Below, piece by piece: positions 1 to 15,092 of a DNA stretch of 64,000 bases (positions are counted from its first letter, which is position 1; each line of letters starts with the position of its first letter). Source of the stretch: Arabidopsis thaliana (lineage: Eukaryota > Streptophyta > Magnoliopsida > Brassicales > Brassicaceae); NCBI RefSeq assembly GCF_000001735.4, contig NC_003074.8:21645261-21709260 (forward strand), given 5' to 3'. Made by a program: the position numbers and the translations under genes. The notes beneath the pieces are model-generated. The model was given only the letters and a program-made list of their open reading frames with translations, searched no databases and was not told the DNA's origin.

Positions 1-498
1 TGTGATTTGACGAACATCTAAAGAGATTTGACGAAAGCGCGAAATGTGGATGATCTGTAATTGAGAGTGCAAAATGGGTTTAGGGTTTAGTGTTCTCTCG
101 GAGTTTAGTTAGGACTTATCATTGAAAGAATGAATAGAGAGAAGTAGGGGAGAGTAATGCAGAGAAGGTGCTCGACGAAATGCCTGAACGAATCTAAAAG
201 CGAGATTTTTCGACTTCTAACTCTAGGCCCACAGGCTACAGTCAAAGTAAGCCTTTTAAGTTGGTTCGCGATATGTTTTTGCAGACAGAACCTAAAAACT
301 TGGAACTTCTTTTTATCTGCGGTACACAGCCAAATTTGCAAAAATAAGTTCCAACGCGTCTAGACTCGATTCGTGCGACTCGGGAAGACTAGGCTCGTTT
401 AAAGGTTCACGCTTTTGATATTTCGAGCTCCTAGAGACCTAGACTCTAGTCCTGAGGCTGATTGGTAGAGGAAATTGGAAAAGCTTGGATTGAAAACT
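1..498. other. Left-edge upstream DNA, no supported gene
   Basis: No ORF here has convincing coding character. The stretch holds a telo-box-like AAACCCTAA read on the minus strand near 79-89 and a site II-like GGCCCA near 226-231. These elements are typical of promoters or 5' leaders of plant genes for translation and organelle proteins. The orientation of the telo-box suggests a minus-strand gene starting just left of the window, divergent from the F-box/LRR gene. That gene is not visible, so this is inference. Confidence 0.35.
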
Positions 499-2959
499 AT
501 GGAAGCGAAGAAAGTGACAGAAGAGGAAGAAGAGACGTGGAGGAGAGAGATAGTAACAAGCGTTATGAGATTAGTGAGTACGAGATTGCCTCAGACAGAT
601 CTAATTTCTCTACTTCTGGTTAGCCCATGGCTTTATCGCACCCTCATCTCCTATCCTTCAATCTGGCTGGTAACTAAACTTTGACTTCTTTTAAGTCTTT
701 CCAAGTTTTCAAAAAAATTATACTTATCTGATTCAAAGTGTTGATTGTTCCCTTTCAGACCATCAATTTGCGCGAGATGACCAATGCAGGGGATCGGCTT
801 TTAGCTGCTCTGTCCTTGGTTAGTTTACAATATAAAAAAGTTTGATACTTTGATACTGGACTGTGCTTGAATTCAACTTGTTGTGAGTGTTTGGAAAGTT
901 TGAGCAGAAGTCACTCATCATGCTTTCAAATCGTGTAGCCAAGATATCGACAAGTGAAGCATATCAATCTTGAATTTGCCCAGGGTGTTGTGGACAGTCA
1001 TCTTAAACTTGTGAAAACCGAGGTAAATGTTTTGTAGATTCTACCAGTTATTAGTAATTACATATGGCTTTTATGTTTTCTGAATATTCGTCGAATTCAA
1101 GAATATTTGACTTTGTTTGACTTTGTGGATCGATTTCTTACAATAATGTACTGGCTGATTTATGAACATTTTAGTGCCCGGATGCTCTTTTGAGTCTAGA
1201 ATGGTTGAATCTGAACGTGTGCCAAAAGATATCAGACAATGGAATCGAAGCTATAACTAGCATATGTCCAAAGTTAAAAGTTTTCTCTATCTACTGGAAC
1301 GTAAGGTGAGATTCTGTCTTACTCATTTGTATCACACTTCTTGATTTTATCTCCTCAGACGAGCCTAATGCTTTGGTTTATTTCACAGGGTGACCGATGC
1401 TGGCATTAGAAATCTAGTGAAGAATTGCAGACATATCACTGATTTGAACTTAAGTGGCTGCAAGGTATCTTAATCTACATTTTTGGAGTCTTACTCCTGA
1501 TGGGTGGCGATAATTATGGCAATGTTTAACACACATGGACACCCTTTCTCTTCTATGTTCTCTGTTTGTAATGGATGCGAATTTTGATTTGAATGTGCAC
1601 CAATTGATGCAGAGCCTAACGGACAAAAGTATGCAACTAGTAGCTGAAAGTTATCCAGACTTAGAGTCACTGAATATCACTAGGTAAGTTAAATATGTTA
1701 AAGTCTCTGTGGTTATTTCAAAGTGATAGATAATCCACAACATTGTTGGATAATATCATTCTTCGTTTTTTGATTGTTCATAAAGATGAAAGCATGATTT
1801 CAGTTTTCCATACATTTTTATTGAATACTTTTGGTGTTTATTTTTTTTGTTCACGATGCTGCTAGGTGTGTTAAGATTACAGATGATGGATTACTTCAAG
1901 TGCTACAAAAATGTTTCTCTCTCCAGACCTTAAATCTCTATGCTCTTTCAGGGTAGATAAGCAACATAGATCTTTTTGTTTCTGGCTATATTGTAAAACT
2001 AGCTGTTCTAAGTTCTGGAAATGATATTGCAATTTCTTTCAGCTTCACAGACAAAGCCTACATGAAGATATCACTTTTAGCTGACCTAAGGTTCTTAGAT
2101 ATATGTGGCGCTCAGGTAGGAGTTGGTGAACCCAATTCATTTAGTTGCATTGTCTTTCTCCTTTGTGGATGGATGAGTTTTATTTGAGATCTTGGATATC
2201 TCTTACTACTTTGTAGAGTATAATTAAAGAATTGATTGGTAGCAAATCCATAGCACAGACTAAATACTTTGATTATGCTTTTCTTATCTTTGATATACAC
2301 CTGCAACTGATAGTGCAATTTTGTCTGTTAGAATATATCTGACGAGGGGATTGGTCATATAGCTAAATGCAACAAGTTAGAGTCTCTCAACTTGACATGG
2401 TAAGATAAGTCCTCCACTAATTATAAAGAAAATGAGCAAGAAGCTGTGTCTTCATATCTAAATGCTTTAACGCAATTGCTTCTTAAACATGGCAGGTGTG
2501 TGCGTATCACAGATGCAGGTGTGAATACCATTGCTAATAGTTGTACCTCCCTCGAATTTCTCAGGTACTTGATCCATTTCTAGAACTATTTGCTTGGTTT
2601 TGTCAATGAATCTTTTTGCTGACACCGTTCAATGAAAACATAAAACTCCAGCTTGTTTGGGATAGTTGGGGTGACTGACAGATGTCTGGAGACCCTTTCG
2701 CAGACATGCTCGACTACACTCACCACTCTTGATGTCAATGGCTGCACCGGCATCAAGGTGACCTTTTCTATATACGAAAATTCAATTTTCTAGTTTGTTT
2801 CCTCTCCAATATTCAAGTTTCTATGTAGTGGGAGACACTCGAGACCAACACTTTCCTCTTAACTATTGTTAAACACATGGTAAATTTGTGCAGAGACGAA
2901 GCCGTGAAGAGTTGCTTCAGATGTTCCCTCGTTTGACATGCTTCAAAGTACACAGCTGA
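499..2959 (+). CDS. F-box/LRR (AMN1-type, RNI-like) protein, 12 exons
   Basis: Exons: 499-669, 759-818, 939-1022, 1175-1305, 1389-1464, 1613-1683, 1866-1952, 2043-2115, 2332-2399, 2496-2564, 2652-2757, 2894-2959. They total 1062 nt, giving 353 aa. All introns are GT-AG. The N-terminus is acidic, followed by a degenerate F-box (about residues 13-58, with LPQTDLISLLLVSPWLYRTL). About ten leucine-rich repeats of the Cys-containing type follow (for example LNLSGCKSLTDKSM, LNITRCVKITDDG, LNLTWCVRITDAG). Proteins with this design usually act as substrate receptors of SCF ubiquitin ligases through SKP1; that role is inferred from the family. The ATG at 499 is used because in-frame sequence upstream offers only a TTG. 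I recall this as At3g58530, and the length agrees. Confidence 0.93.
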
Positions 2960-3302
2960 AATTTGCTCATATAAATTAGAGGACTCTCAACAAATGTCTA
3001 TCCTTCAGTTATAAATTTGCTCATATAAATTAAAGTCTCAAAATTTTATTTCCATGTATTTTGTATGAGTTTCCAAGCCTAATAGAAAATTTATTTTTTG
3101 AGCAATAATAAATAGGCAAAAAAAATGAGAAGCAAATAGGATAAGTCCAATCATAATTTACCTATACAGTGCTACTACTACGCGTGTCACGTATTGGATG
3201 CCTTAGTACACAGTAACAAAATACGCCAATGCACAGCAGATAAATATTTGGCCACCAAAAATATCTTTTTTTTTGTTGTTACCGGTTATGTGTTGTAGTA
3301 TT
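2960..3302. other. Intergenic, 3' flank of F-box/LRR gene
   Basis: AT-rich 3' flank with possible polyadenylation context (AATAAATA near 3105) and an oligo-T run near 3268. No gene seen. Confidence 0.5.
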
Positions 3303-3310
3303 TATATATA
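3303..3310 (+). promoter_or_regulatory. TATA box of the 67-aa protein gene
   Basis: TATATATA followed by a pyrimidine-rich leader lies about 120 bp before a probable 5'UTR splice donor (GT at 3429). The probable 5'UTR intron runs from 3429 to an acceptor at 3753 or 3760, just before the ATG at 3763. Two CAGs 7 nt apart offer alternative acceptors that would not change the protein. Confidence 0.5.
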
Positions 3311-3762
3311 CCCCCCTTGAACCGGACATTTCTTCTTCTTCTTGGCGCTCAATTTCTTCATCTCTGGATCATCTCTCTCTCAACAAAATCCAAGTTTCGA
3401 AGCTTTTATTCACATCACGATTCACGAGGTACTGTTCATTACTCGATTTTCTCCATCATCTTCTTCTTTCTTCTATGGTAATTTCGTTTGCGCATGTCTC
3501 CGCACCTTTGTCATGCTCTATTTCTTCTTTTTCTTGTTTCGATTCGCCATCGAGAACTTCTTTTGATGTTTTAAGTTGAATTTAGCTTTGCTTGTTTCAA
3601 GATCTGCGTCAATAGATTACAGATTCGGTCTCGAATTGTGAATTTTGTTTGATCTTCATGAGGATTATGTTTAGTAGAAACTAGATCTGCGGATCAGAGG
3701 TTTAGAGTTTCTTCTTGTTGGTAATTTGATTTTTTAAAATCTTATGATCCCCAGATCCAGTC

Positions 3763-3966
3763 ATGGCGGGTGCAGTAGCAAGGTTTGCGAAATGGTTTGG
3801 TGCAATAGATGTTTGGACTCGAGTATCGGTGATAGGTTTACCAGTCGCATTCGGCGTATTACATCAACTAGAAAAGGAAAATGTTCGTCAAAAGAAGCTT
3901 TTTCAGGCCCAGATTGATGACTTAGTGGCTAAAGGAGTCATCAGATTCATTGAGGAGAGTGAGTGA
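3763..3966 (+). CDS. 67-aa conserved-looking single-span protein, function unknown
   Basis: This is a single coding exon of 67 aa. It has a short basic N-terminus (MAGAVARFAKWFG), a hydrophobic stretch at about residues 21-36 (VSVIGLPVAFGVLHQL) that could span a membrane once, and a charged C-terminal half predicted to be helical. The size and arrangement are like small accessory subunits of mitochondrial complexes, but I do not recognise a family and propose no function. Support for a real gene comes from the TATA box, a likely 5'UTR intron ending just before the ATG, a good start context (GTCATGGCG), and position between two real genes. Sequence similarity to plant proteins would settle it. 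Confidence 0.7.
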   Translation: MAGAVARFAKWFGAIDVWTRVSVIGLPVAFGVLHQLEKENVRQKKLFQAQIDDLVAKGVIRFIEESE

Positions 3967-4245
3967 GTAATCTGTAGCAGATTTTTAATTGGTGATCATG
4001 TCCATGTTTGTCAAGTGTTATTTTAAGCTTTCTTTTTCTTTCTTTCAATGCGTTTCCATGAAACTAAATAGCTGTTTTTGTATATGATATGCTTCAAAGA
4101 GTTCTTCTAATCGCATTCTATGATGCTTAAGAGTTTCTCAATAAGTTCTTATTAATAAGCCATGATACATCTGCTTCAGCTAGTAGATATGACTCGTATA
4201 ATGATTTTGGTTATTGTGTTCATCAACTTTAGATCACAGAGGATT

Positions 4246-4973
4246 TTACATTATATACCATATTGAGAGAGCACCAGCCATCATTAAACCAAATTGCTTG
4301 TTGTCTCTTCCTTTGATGCTTGAGCTTGTGGAGACCGCTGCAATATTTTTATTCGTTTTCTTTTAGTTCCGAGAAAAACGGAAAATTAATGTTTGCACGA
4401 ATAGAATCAAAAACTGTAAGAATTGTTATTAGTACCTTTATGTCCAACAGTCTGAGAAGAAGATTCAGTGAATTGCTTAAATATTTGAGAGGCTGGTGAA
4501 TCTGGAAGCAGATGTAGAAGATCTTGTTCCAAACAAAATGAAACAATGAGAACAATCTAGTTTGTGACCATGCAATACTTTTTCAAGCCAATATTGTAGA
4601 AGATATGAAATCTCTCACCTGGGCATTGAGAGATGTTTGCAGGGACATGACAAGCGGAAGGGAGGCTCATTGCACGGTTGGCATCAACTTTGAACCCCAA
4701 ACCAGGATCATCCCTGTCTTTGACTAGAGTACATAGACATTTCCTGGTCTGCCCTTTGTCTATTTTTACCTTGAGTGTGCTGCAACATGTTGAGTCTGGT
4801 GCTTTAGCTTTGTTAGTGACAAAAGGAAGACAAGAGTAGAGATCAGACATCGCATCCTGACATCCCTTTATATCCTGACTCAATTCTGATCTCACACCAA
4901 GGAACATTACTGCTACTGTTATGCATAGAGCCAACATTTGTGGATTTTGATTGTAAGCCATGAATCTAGCCAT
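4246..4973 (-). CDS. Lipid-transfer-type (8-cysteine) secreted protein, 3 exons
   Basis: Minus-strand exons 4619-4973, 4436-4522 and 4246-4337 total 534 nt, giving 177 aa. The N-terminus has a secretion signal (hydrophobic MLALCITVAVMFLGV). The eight-cysteine motif follows in order: GCQDAMSDLYSC, then STCCSTL, CLCTLV, then PSACHVPANISQC. This is the bifunctional inhibitor/lipid-transfer/seed storage fold, which binds lipid in a cavity held by four disulfides. A serine-rich segment and a weakly hydrophobic C-terminus (GLMMAGALSIWYIM) suggest a GPI-anchored LTPG-like protein, but the tail is short, so anchoring is uncertain. Reading through the first donor gives a false 138-aa ORF. I recall it as At3g58550. 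Confidence 0.88.
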
Positions 4974-5619
4974 CAGTTAATGCAGCAGAGTAAGAACTTA
5001 ATGTGGCTTTTTATAAGACTTGTTTCTTGTTCACATATGTTTCCCTCTCTAGTTATAGGGATACTCGAGAGTTCTAAGTCTGCAAGAAACTTGATTTAAA
5101 AGGATTATATAATGAGTACTGGTTAACATGTCTAATTTCTGAATTGAAATTTGAGTTTTGGAATTTGGATCATCTTCAGTTATTGGAGGGGTACATATAA
5201 AATATATCAAGTTGTTCACAGTTCGTTTTCACAGTATCTGCAAGATATCTACAAGTGAAGAGACTAGAAAATTGATGGTTAAGCTGTAGGGTTAAGAGTG
5301 TAAGGAGGATTGCAACCATAGAAGACACAGATTTTAATATGGAAAAGGTGAAGTCACTATTTTCTTGAAGAATCTAATTGTTTACATTGTTACAATCACA
5401 AGCCAGTGAAGACAAAACTTTCTGGCAAAGAGGAAATAACTATAGAAAGAAAAGCCAAGCGAACCAAGCAGTAAATAAAACTGTGATACAGAGTAGAACG
5501 CAAGCGAAAAACCCAGCGGGAGAAACCCCAGGGACATGGCCATGCTATCTACTTCATGTAGCTTAACCATATCCATTGGAACCAGTCTTTGGTATCGGGT
5601 TATTACAGCTGCAGTATCT
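4974..5619. other. LTP promoter and CCR4a 3' flank
   Basis: This 646-bp gap serves as the upstream region of the minus-strand lipid-transfer gene and as the 3'UTR/terminator of CCR4a, both transcribed leftward. No further gene is supported. Confidence 0.5.
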
Positions 5620-8600
5620 CTATAAAATATTGTTTCGTCTGGCCCTGGGCATGCAGCGAAATTCAGCCAAAAGTGCAATGTGATCAGAAGACCATTCTGG
5701 AGATGGAAGAGCTGTGTCCTTCCTCAAGGACTCTTCATCCAACAGTTCCAACAACGATTCCACTGTTAGCGTGTCCGCTGAAACAAAACAAAAAGCAAAT
5801 TGCTTACCAGATGAAAAAGAAATCTGAGATGAAAGCAAACACTGGCGCGTAAAACCCCTGAAAGTAAGCACTTAAGTTAACCTGTGTAAAATATGTAATC
5901 AAGTGTGCCTATAAAGTCCCTGGTACAGTTGGTAAACAACGGTTCACTTGATGCAGGATCCAGTCTTCTACGTTGCTGCTCAGTAATAACGTTGCCTCCC
6001 ATTTTTGCAAATTGTGAGTAGGCACTAACCTGCAATGGTCACAAAGGTATGATGTCTACGCATATGTTGCCATTCTAATTAAAATTGAAGTCTGCCTTTC
6101 ACGATTCTGTGCATCTGTTTTCCATTTTTGGGAAAGATAATTACCAGTGGCAGCTGATGAGTAAGCTTGCTGTGAGGACGTAAAATTCCAAGAGGATCAA
6201 CCATCAAATCTGGGTGCAATGGATCGACCTTTCCCACAGCAAGAAGTGTATGAGGAGCACTGAAAATATTAAGAAGGAACTCCAAGTTAATTCAGGTAGA
6301 AACCACAATCATAATTTAATATAGAGTTTGACAATTGCTACTTGGGCATAACAAATAGGAAAACCAGCCAGACCTCGCAGGTACTGTGTTGAAATCTCCA
6401 CACACAAGCATTGGAATATCTGCACTGGCAGCTATTTTCTCCAGTCCCTTCAATAATGTGTGAACCTATTTGGGCAAGAATCATTATGGATCAATAGTGA
6501 TGTAAGAATCCGAAATCTGAGAGTTCTTTTACAATGAGAAATAAAGACCAACCTGCCACAGCTTTACATCTTTCAATTCATGAGGAACGTTTACATGCGT
6601 GTTAGCCTGCACCCATCAAATACATGAAAAGAGAGAAAACATGATCACCTCGAGACCTTTAAAGGAGAAGAGGAAGTGGAAACACATAACTTCAACTCTA
6701 GCATCATCTCTGACAATAAAGAACAATATTGAAAAGATGGACAACTTACCACACAAAGTAGCTGGCGCTTCCCAGGATTGTCAGCAGCCTGGCTACCGAA
6801 TTTTGCTTCCAGTACAACTATTAAAGCAACATTATCCTAAAAAGAAAGACTCTAAATCAGTTTTACATGAAAAAATATCACCAAGAATGTGCGGAAAACA
6901 GAAATCATACTATAGAGCATCTCAGAGTACCTTGACCAACCGATTCAAAGCATTTTTCTTCTGGGAAACAGGGATAATAGCCTCAGTCAAAGACTGTGCA
7001 GCCTTGTTGAACTCAACCTGGATGAGCAGCCCAATGATTTAGCAAATGGGCCTAATTAGATAGGTAACAGGAGAAAACTAAGACATACCTCATATTTTTT
7101 TACATGTGAGAACCTGTCTCTTCTGAAGAAAGTAGCGCACCCATCAATTGTGTTTGTATTACCGATGAAAACCTAAAATTATCCAGTGAATCAATATTTT
7201 CTGGTTGGTACATCTTGCAGATAAGTGACCACGAAAAGGTAATGGAAGATCAAGGGGATGCGTTGAAGCAAACCTCATTTGTTTTCCTCTTAAAAAGACC
7301 TTGGTATCCGTGTTTATCCAGCTCAGGAAGAAAAAACTCCTCAAAATGATCATTCTGTACCTGCAAGATGAAAAACGAAAATATTGGAGAGGTATTTATC
7401 CATTAACTAGCAATTGAAACGTTTCCAAGTCAGTACAACTTGTGCCATAAATATTTAACATACCTCTTGTAGACAAACTATATCTGCACGGTACTTGACA
7501 ATTTCCCGTAACAAATTCTGTCTACGGTATGTCCAAGCGAGAGCCCATGTGGGGCAGTAACTGTATATGTCGCTGCTAGCATATGTATCAGACAATATAT
7601 TGTAGGACAGCACAGTGAATGTTCCCATAGACAAAGGCCGCCCATTAGAATCCAGGTGCCCAGTAACATCAGTTCCACTAATAGAGATCAGCCTACGCGG
7701 AGAAGGTGATGGAGCTGGGATAACACGGGAAGTCAATATGGTACAAGAAAGGCCCACATTCTGTTTTGTCTCTGCATTGACTACTACACATTCAAACTTC
7801 AAAACATGGCAAATATCATCAGCCATTGGTGTGTATGTCTTAGAGCGTCCAACCTCAACAAGTGTTTCTCCTCCGGCGCCGGTCTTTTGAGTTATGGCTG
7901 AAGGATAAACTGATGATGACCCATTCGTTAAACTAACACTGGTGCTGAGAACACCAGATCCAGACCCTGAGCTATTCAAACGGGGCAACTCTTCTTCATC
8001 ATTTCCTTCTGTAGCAGCACTGGCAGCACGCTCATGCAACACACGGTGATGTTGCCACGCATCCGAAAAGCACTTAGTAGAGCAATGGTAGCTTTTGGCA
8101 ACAGGAACTTTAGACTTTAGACATCCCAGACACTGCAATGTTGCCGTCTCGGATGGATGCACACTACAAATCGCAACTTTCTTATCACTCTGTACTCGAA
8201 ACCTGCAACAGATGATGCATCTTTTAATACAGAACCAAAAGACAAGACTGGAGACTTATAAACCCTACTTTACAATTAAAGAAATCATTTTTCACACTCA
8301 AATTTGCAAACGAACAAAGACTTGAACTGACTAAGAAACACTTAAACAAATCATACCCGGGAATTCACAGAAAAGTCTCAAACTTTCGGTAAAAAAAAGT
8401 CGTCCATAACAAACTCGAGCAAAAGCTAGTAAAAGGGAGCAGATTTAAGAGTAAAAGGAAGCCACAGGCATGACTTACCATCTGTACTTTAAGAAGTGAC
8501 CTTCAAGCGGGGCTGACTCAGGCACATCATCGGTGGAGGGGGTCTTATCAGGCCGCCGGAGAAGTACGTAAGGTGTAAGTTCGCAGCCAACAATAGGAAT

Positions 8601-8636
8601 CTCCGACGGTAGATGCACTCGTATAACGCTAAGCAT
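5620..8636 (-). CDS. CCR4A: CCR4a poly(A) deadenylase, 11 exons
   Basis: Exons (minus): 8479-8636, 7464-8202, 7274-7360, 7089-7172, 6931-7017, 6750-6836, 6553-6606, 6374-6465, 6145-6259, 5882-6029, 5620-5777. They total 1809 nt, giving 602 aa. Residues ~60-110 hold a Cys/His cluster (CLGC, YHCSTKCF, WQHHRVLH) resembling a MYND-type zinc finger. The plant family has this in place of the leucine-rich repeats of yeast and animal CCR4. The C-terminal half is the exonuclease-endonuclease-phosphatase fold: SYNILSD, CLQEV (metal-binding Glu), NTHVNV, CGDFNT, GTLDYIFYT and SSDHIALLAEF. It removes mRNA poly(A) tails, normally with CAF1. The start is ATG 8636. An in-frame upstream extension lacks support, and the paralog starts at the same residue. 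Confidence 0.96.
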
Positions 8637-8756
8637 TGCTTTTACCGTAACTAAGTTAAATTCTGAAAGCAAACCAACACTAACGAAGCCCAAAGGCTGA
8701 GATTTTTAAATATATATATTGAGACGAGAGAGCATAAGATATAAAACGGATCCTAA

Positions 8757-8792
8757 TGGATCCGTCATTTACTTGACCCTAAAACTCGACAG
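8757..8792. promoter_or_regulatory. Upstream block shared with CCR4b
   Basis: This block lies 121-156 bp upstream of the CCR4a ATG. It contains GATCC, CATTTACTTGA and then a C/A-rich AAAAC(T/C)CGAC stretch. Nearly the same order and spacing occur at 18583-18618 above the CCR4b ATG. It is probably a conserved promoter or transcription-start element kept after duplication. Confidence 0.5.
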
Positions 8793-8800
8793 CATGGATG

Positions 8801-8846
8801 AACCCTAATTTTCCCAGAACCCTAATTTTCCCAGAACCCTAGATTT
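8801..8846 (+). repeat. 17-bp tandem repeat carrying telo-box cores
   Basis: Two perfect 17-bp copies (8801-8817 and 8818-8834) of AACCCTAATTTTCCCAG and a partial third (from 8835) lie upstream of CCR4a. Each begins with the AACCCTA core of the telo-box, a promoter element common in plant translation and RNA genes. Confidence 0.75.
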
Positions 8847-9099
8847 ACCCCCAATTTTCTCCAAACCCGAATTTTACAACCTAAAATTTATGAAATTGAA
8901 ATCCAATGAGTGGGATAGATTTGTTCGCTACGACTAAATTAATTTCCAAAGATGGACAAAGACCAAAGAAAAATACTTGGGTTCTATATTCACTGTTTTA
9001 GCCCATTAAAATTTAAAACCTAATAATAATAATAAAAGTTTAATTTAATTATAAAATCTAATTTGCCTCAAAAACAAAATTATATATCGATTTGAGTTT

Positions 9100-9465
9100 A
9101 TTTGAAAAAATCATGGTTTAGATTTTACAATTAAACAAGGTTAAATATTGATTTGGGTTTAGAAAATACGATTAGGGTTTAGATTTTATGATTAAACGAG
9201 ATTAAATATCGGTTTTGGTTTAGAAAGTACGATTAAGGTTTAGATTTTATGATTAAACGGGTTAAATATTGGTTTAGATTTATTAACAGGTTTAGATTTA
9301 ACAATTAAACAAGGTTAAATGTCGGTTTGGGTTTAGAAAATACGATTAGGGTTTAGTTTTTTTACGACTAAATGAGTTTAAATGGCGGTTTGGATTTACA
9401 AAGAAGAATTAGGGTTTAGATTTTGTAATTAAACGAAATTATATATCGGTTTGGATTATAATTAT
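9100..9465. repeat. Degenerate ~60-bp tandem repeat with GATTAGGGTTTAG core
   Basis: About six diverged copies of a 54-64 bp unit. Each includes a GGTTTAGATTT segment, ATTAAACRRG, TTAAATATYGGTTT and (G)ATTAGGGTTTAG. Core positions are near 9110, 9171, 9232, 9290, 9344 and 9408. The unit is A+T rich and not a true telomere array, although the core resembles TTTAGGG. There is no coding potential. Confidence 0.75.
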
Positions 9466-9840
9466 AGCTTCAATTTATTATGTAATTTAAATAGGATTTG
9501 ACATGACATATTTTTATTAGTTAATGCAAAAGGAGGTGAACAAAGAGGTTCATCCCCCTAGGAATGAACGCAAGTCTCGTTCAAGACCAAATATGGACTC
9601 GTATTTTTATTTTATTTTATTTTCCAAAGGGAAACAAAAAGTCTTTAATACTCTTTTTTCTATATACACATATATTCACCTATTTATAATAAAAAAGATT
9701 GAAACTTACGGAAAATATAATACAGTACAAACTATATATGTCAACTAAACTAAATAACACTTAATTAAATGATGTATATAGATTGCATAACCAAGTATAT
9801 AATATTATATAGTTAACATTATAAATATAAAATTTCATGT

Positions 9841-10669
9841 TAAATAACCAATTAACTCTAACGTCAACCGGTGTTAACCAACAAAAATATTCAAAAATAA
9901 ATTTTTACTTTATTTTTAATATTAAAAATCTAGTTTTACTAGTTATTCTATAATCAAAAAACAATTTTTACATCTACTATAAAAATATTTTGCATATATA
10001 TTTAATACATTGATTCTTAAAATATTTAGCTTTTTTTAATTTCAAAACTAAACTAAAAATGAAAAAAATGATTAAAATTTTTAAAACAAAAAAAAAACTG
10101 AAATTAAAACCAGAAAAATCTTATTAGAAACATATGAGTGAAAGAATCTTTTTTTTGTATTATCAATTAAAATATATAAACTTCTTTATTCATTAGAAAA
10201 TAAATCATTACAGAACCAAATACACATGACTATATAAGTTTCATAAGAAAGTAATATGAAAAACAATTGAGTATATAACTTTTTAGTCTAAATTTTGCAC
10301 GGTAATTTTTAAATTCAAAGTAAATGTTTTTTACGAATAATATAAGAAAAAACTAACTATTGATTAAAAATATTTAGCAATTAAAAATTTAACTTCTTAA
10401 GAAACTAACTATTATTATTATTATTATGAATAGTTCATATCTTAAAAAAATATTTATTCTCTTAGTTTAGTTTTGAAATTGAAAAAATAAAGTAAATATT
10501 ATATGAATTAATGCATTATATATATATACAAAATATATTTATATTGGATATAAATATATTTTTTTGTATTTTACAATATCAAATAACATTAATTTTTTTA
10601 ATACTAATAATTAGTTTTGAATATTTTGTTGGTCAATGCTGATCAACGCTGGAGTTGGTCGACCATTTA
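9841..10669. mobile_element. Non-autonomous foldback/MITE-like element with ~210-bp inverted arms
   Basis: The left arm (~9841-10056) and the reverse complement of the right arm (~10462-10669) align along their length at roughly 70-75% identity by eye. Shared landmarks in the same order are TAAAT at the outer end, ACCAACAAAA(A)TATTCAAAA, ATATTTTG(C/T)ATATATAT, AATRCATTRATTC and TTTCAAAACTAAACTAA. The ~400-bp centre is AT-rich with no ORF. Long imperfect inverted arms with no transposase indicate a non-autonomous DNA transposon of foldback or MULE-like type. I could not identify target-site duplications or assign a family. Confidence 0.65.
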
Positions 10670-11398
10670 ACCCGAGATTATATGTTTATGATGTTGACGA
10701 CTTGTATAATCATACAATCCATATATGTTAAGTAGTTGTATGTTTTTTAGTTTACTTGCATTTGTGGCCAATTGTTGAGTTAGCTGACAATATTTTTTTG
10801 AAATATATGTATGATGTCAAAAATATTTTATTTTTTACAAATTTTCATTGTAATATTCAAATTAGGTAGAGACAGATAATATAATAATATAGATATTTAG
10901 AAAATTATGATTTTCAATGGAAATGAAAGTACAGACTCATATTTATGACATTTGTTTAAAATAAGTTGGTATGTAAATACTTTTGCTGGCAATTAATATC
11001 TAAATTTGTCAGTAATTACTTTTGTCCAGACCACAATAAATATTCGTCTCTATCCAATCCTTGCTCTTCGTGTTTATCACGCGCTATGTTAATTTATGAC
11101 GACACACAGTTCACTTCGTTATAGCAACGCCGGCACGCTTTTCGTTGTTGGAAAACGGCAAACAATCTGAAAATTAATAAAATAAAAAAACGAGAAAGGC
11201 TTTTGGAAATTAATAAAGTTCATCGAAATACAAATATCTCTTCATCTTTTCTCTTTTGCTCATTTCCCAGAAACCTTTGTTTCATTTGCTTCGTGTGCGA
11301 TCGCGAGAACAAGGGAAAATTAGGGTTTATATCCTCAAGCTTTTTCGAACACCATTGATCGTTGATCTAAGATTTTTCTTCTAGTCGAGTTTCTTAAG

Positions 11399-11773
11399 GT
11401 CTGGCTTCATATCTCTCTGTGCATGGTGTCGTTAAATCTATGCAGCGATGTCCTGTTCGATTTCATTTTGCTTCTAGGGTTTAATGATTTGTGCATTTGT
11501 TCGTTTTAGGGAACGATTCTTCTCAGCTTTGTGTTACTTCATCGTGATTTTGTTTTGTTACTACGAGTCGTTTCTATTTCTTAGATTATTCGATTAGCTG
11601 AGGTTTTTTGAAGATTCTTCTACAGATAACTACTTCTCTCGAATCGATTTGCATTTGTTCTTCATTTTTAGTATTTGGATTTGTTGACTCTTTCTCTCAT
11701 TTCTTACATGCATAGCTGCAACTTATTTATGGAAAACGAACTTGTTCGAACTGATATTTATTACGATATCCAG
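11399..11773 (+). other. 5'UTR intron of RH52
   Basis: The donor follows TTTCTTAAG (GT at 11399). The acceptor is at ATATCCAG, ending 11773, 65 bp before the ATG. The intron is T-rich, as plant leader introns that raise expression often are. Confidence 0.65.
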
Positions 11774-11838
11774 GGGCTTTGATCAAACTCAAAATTGAAG
11801 ACCAATACTTTGAAGGATTCTGGTAAAGCTAAGCAACT

Positions 11839-15092
<3,254 letters not shown>

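Noticed and set aside
4557..4618. C-terminal end of the unspliced lipid-transfer ORF
   Set aside because: It lies within the intron after CCCAG|GTGAGA; splicing restores a longer, in-frame tail.
9160..9420. True interstitial telomere array
   Set aside because: TTTAGGG cores are isolated and spaced ~60 bp apart, not tandem heptamers.
9524..9748. 74-codon ORF in the AT-rich gap
   Set aside because: Lys/Ile/Tyr/Phe-rich random-type translation; no promoter or splice context.
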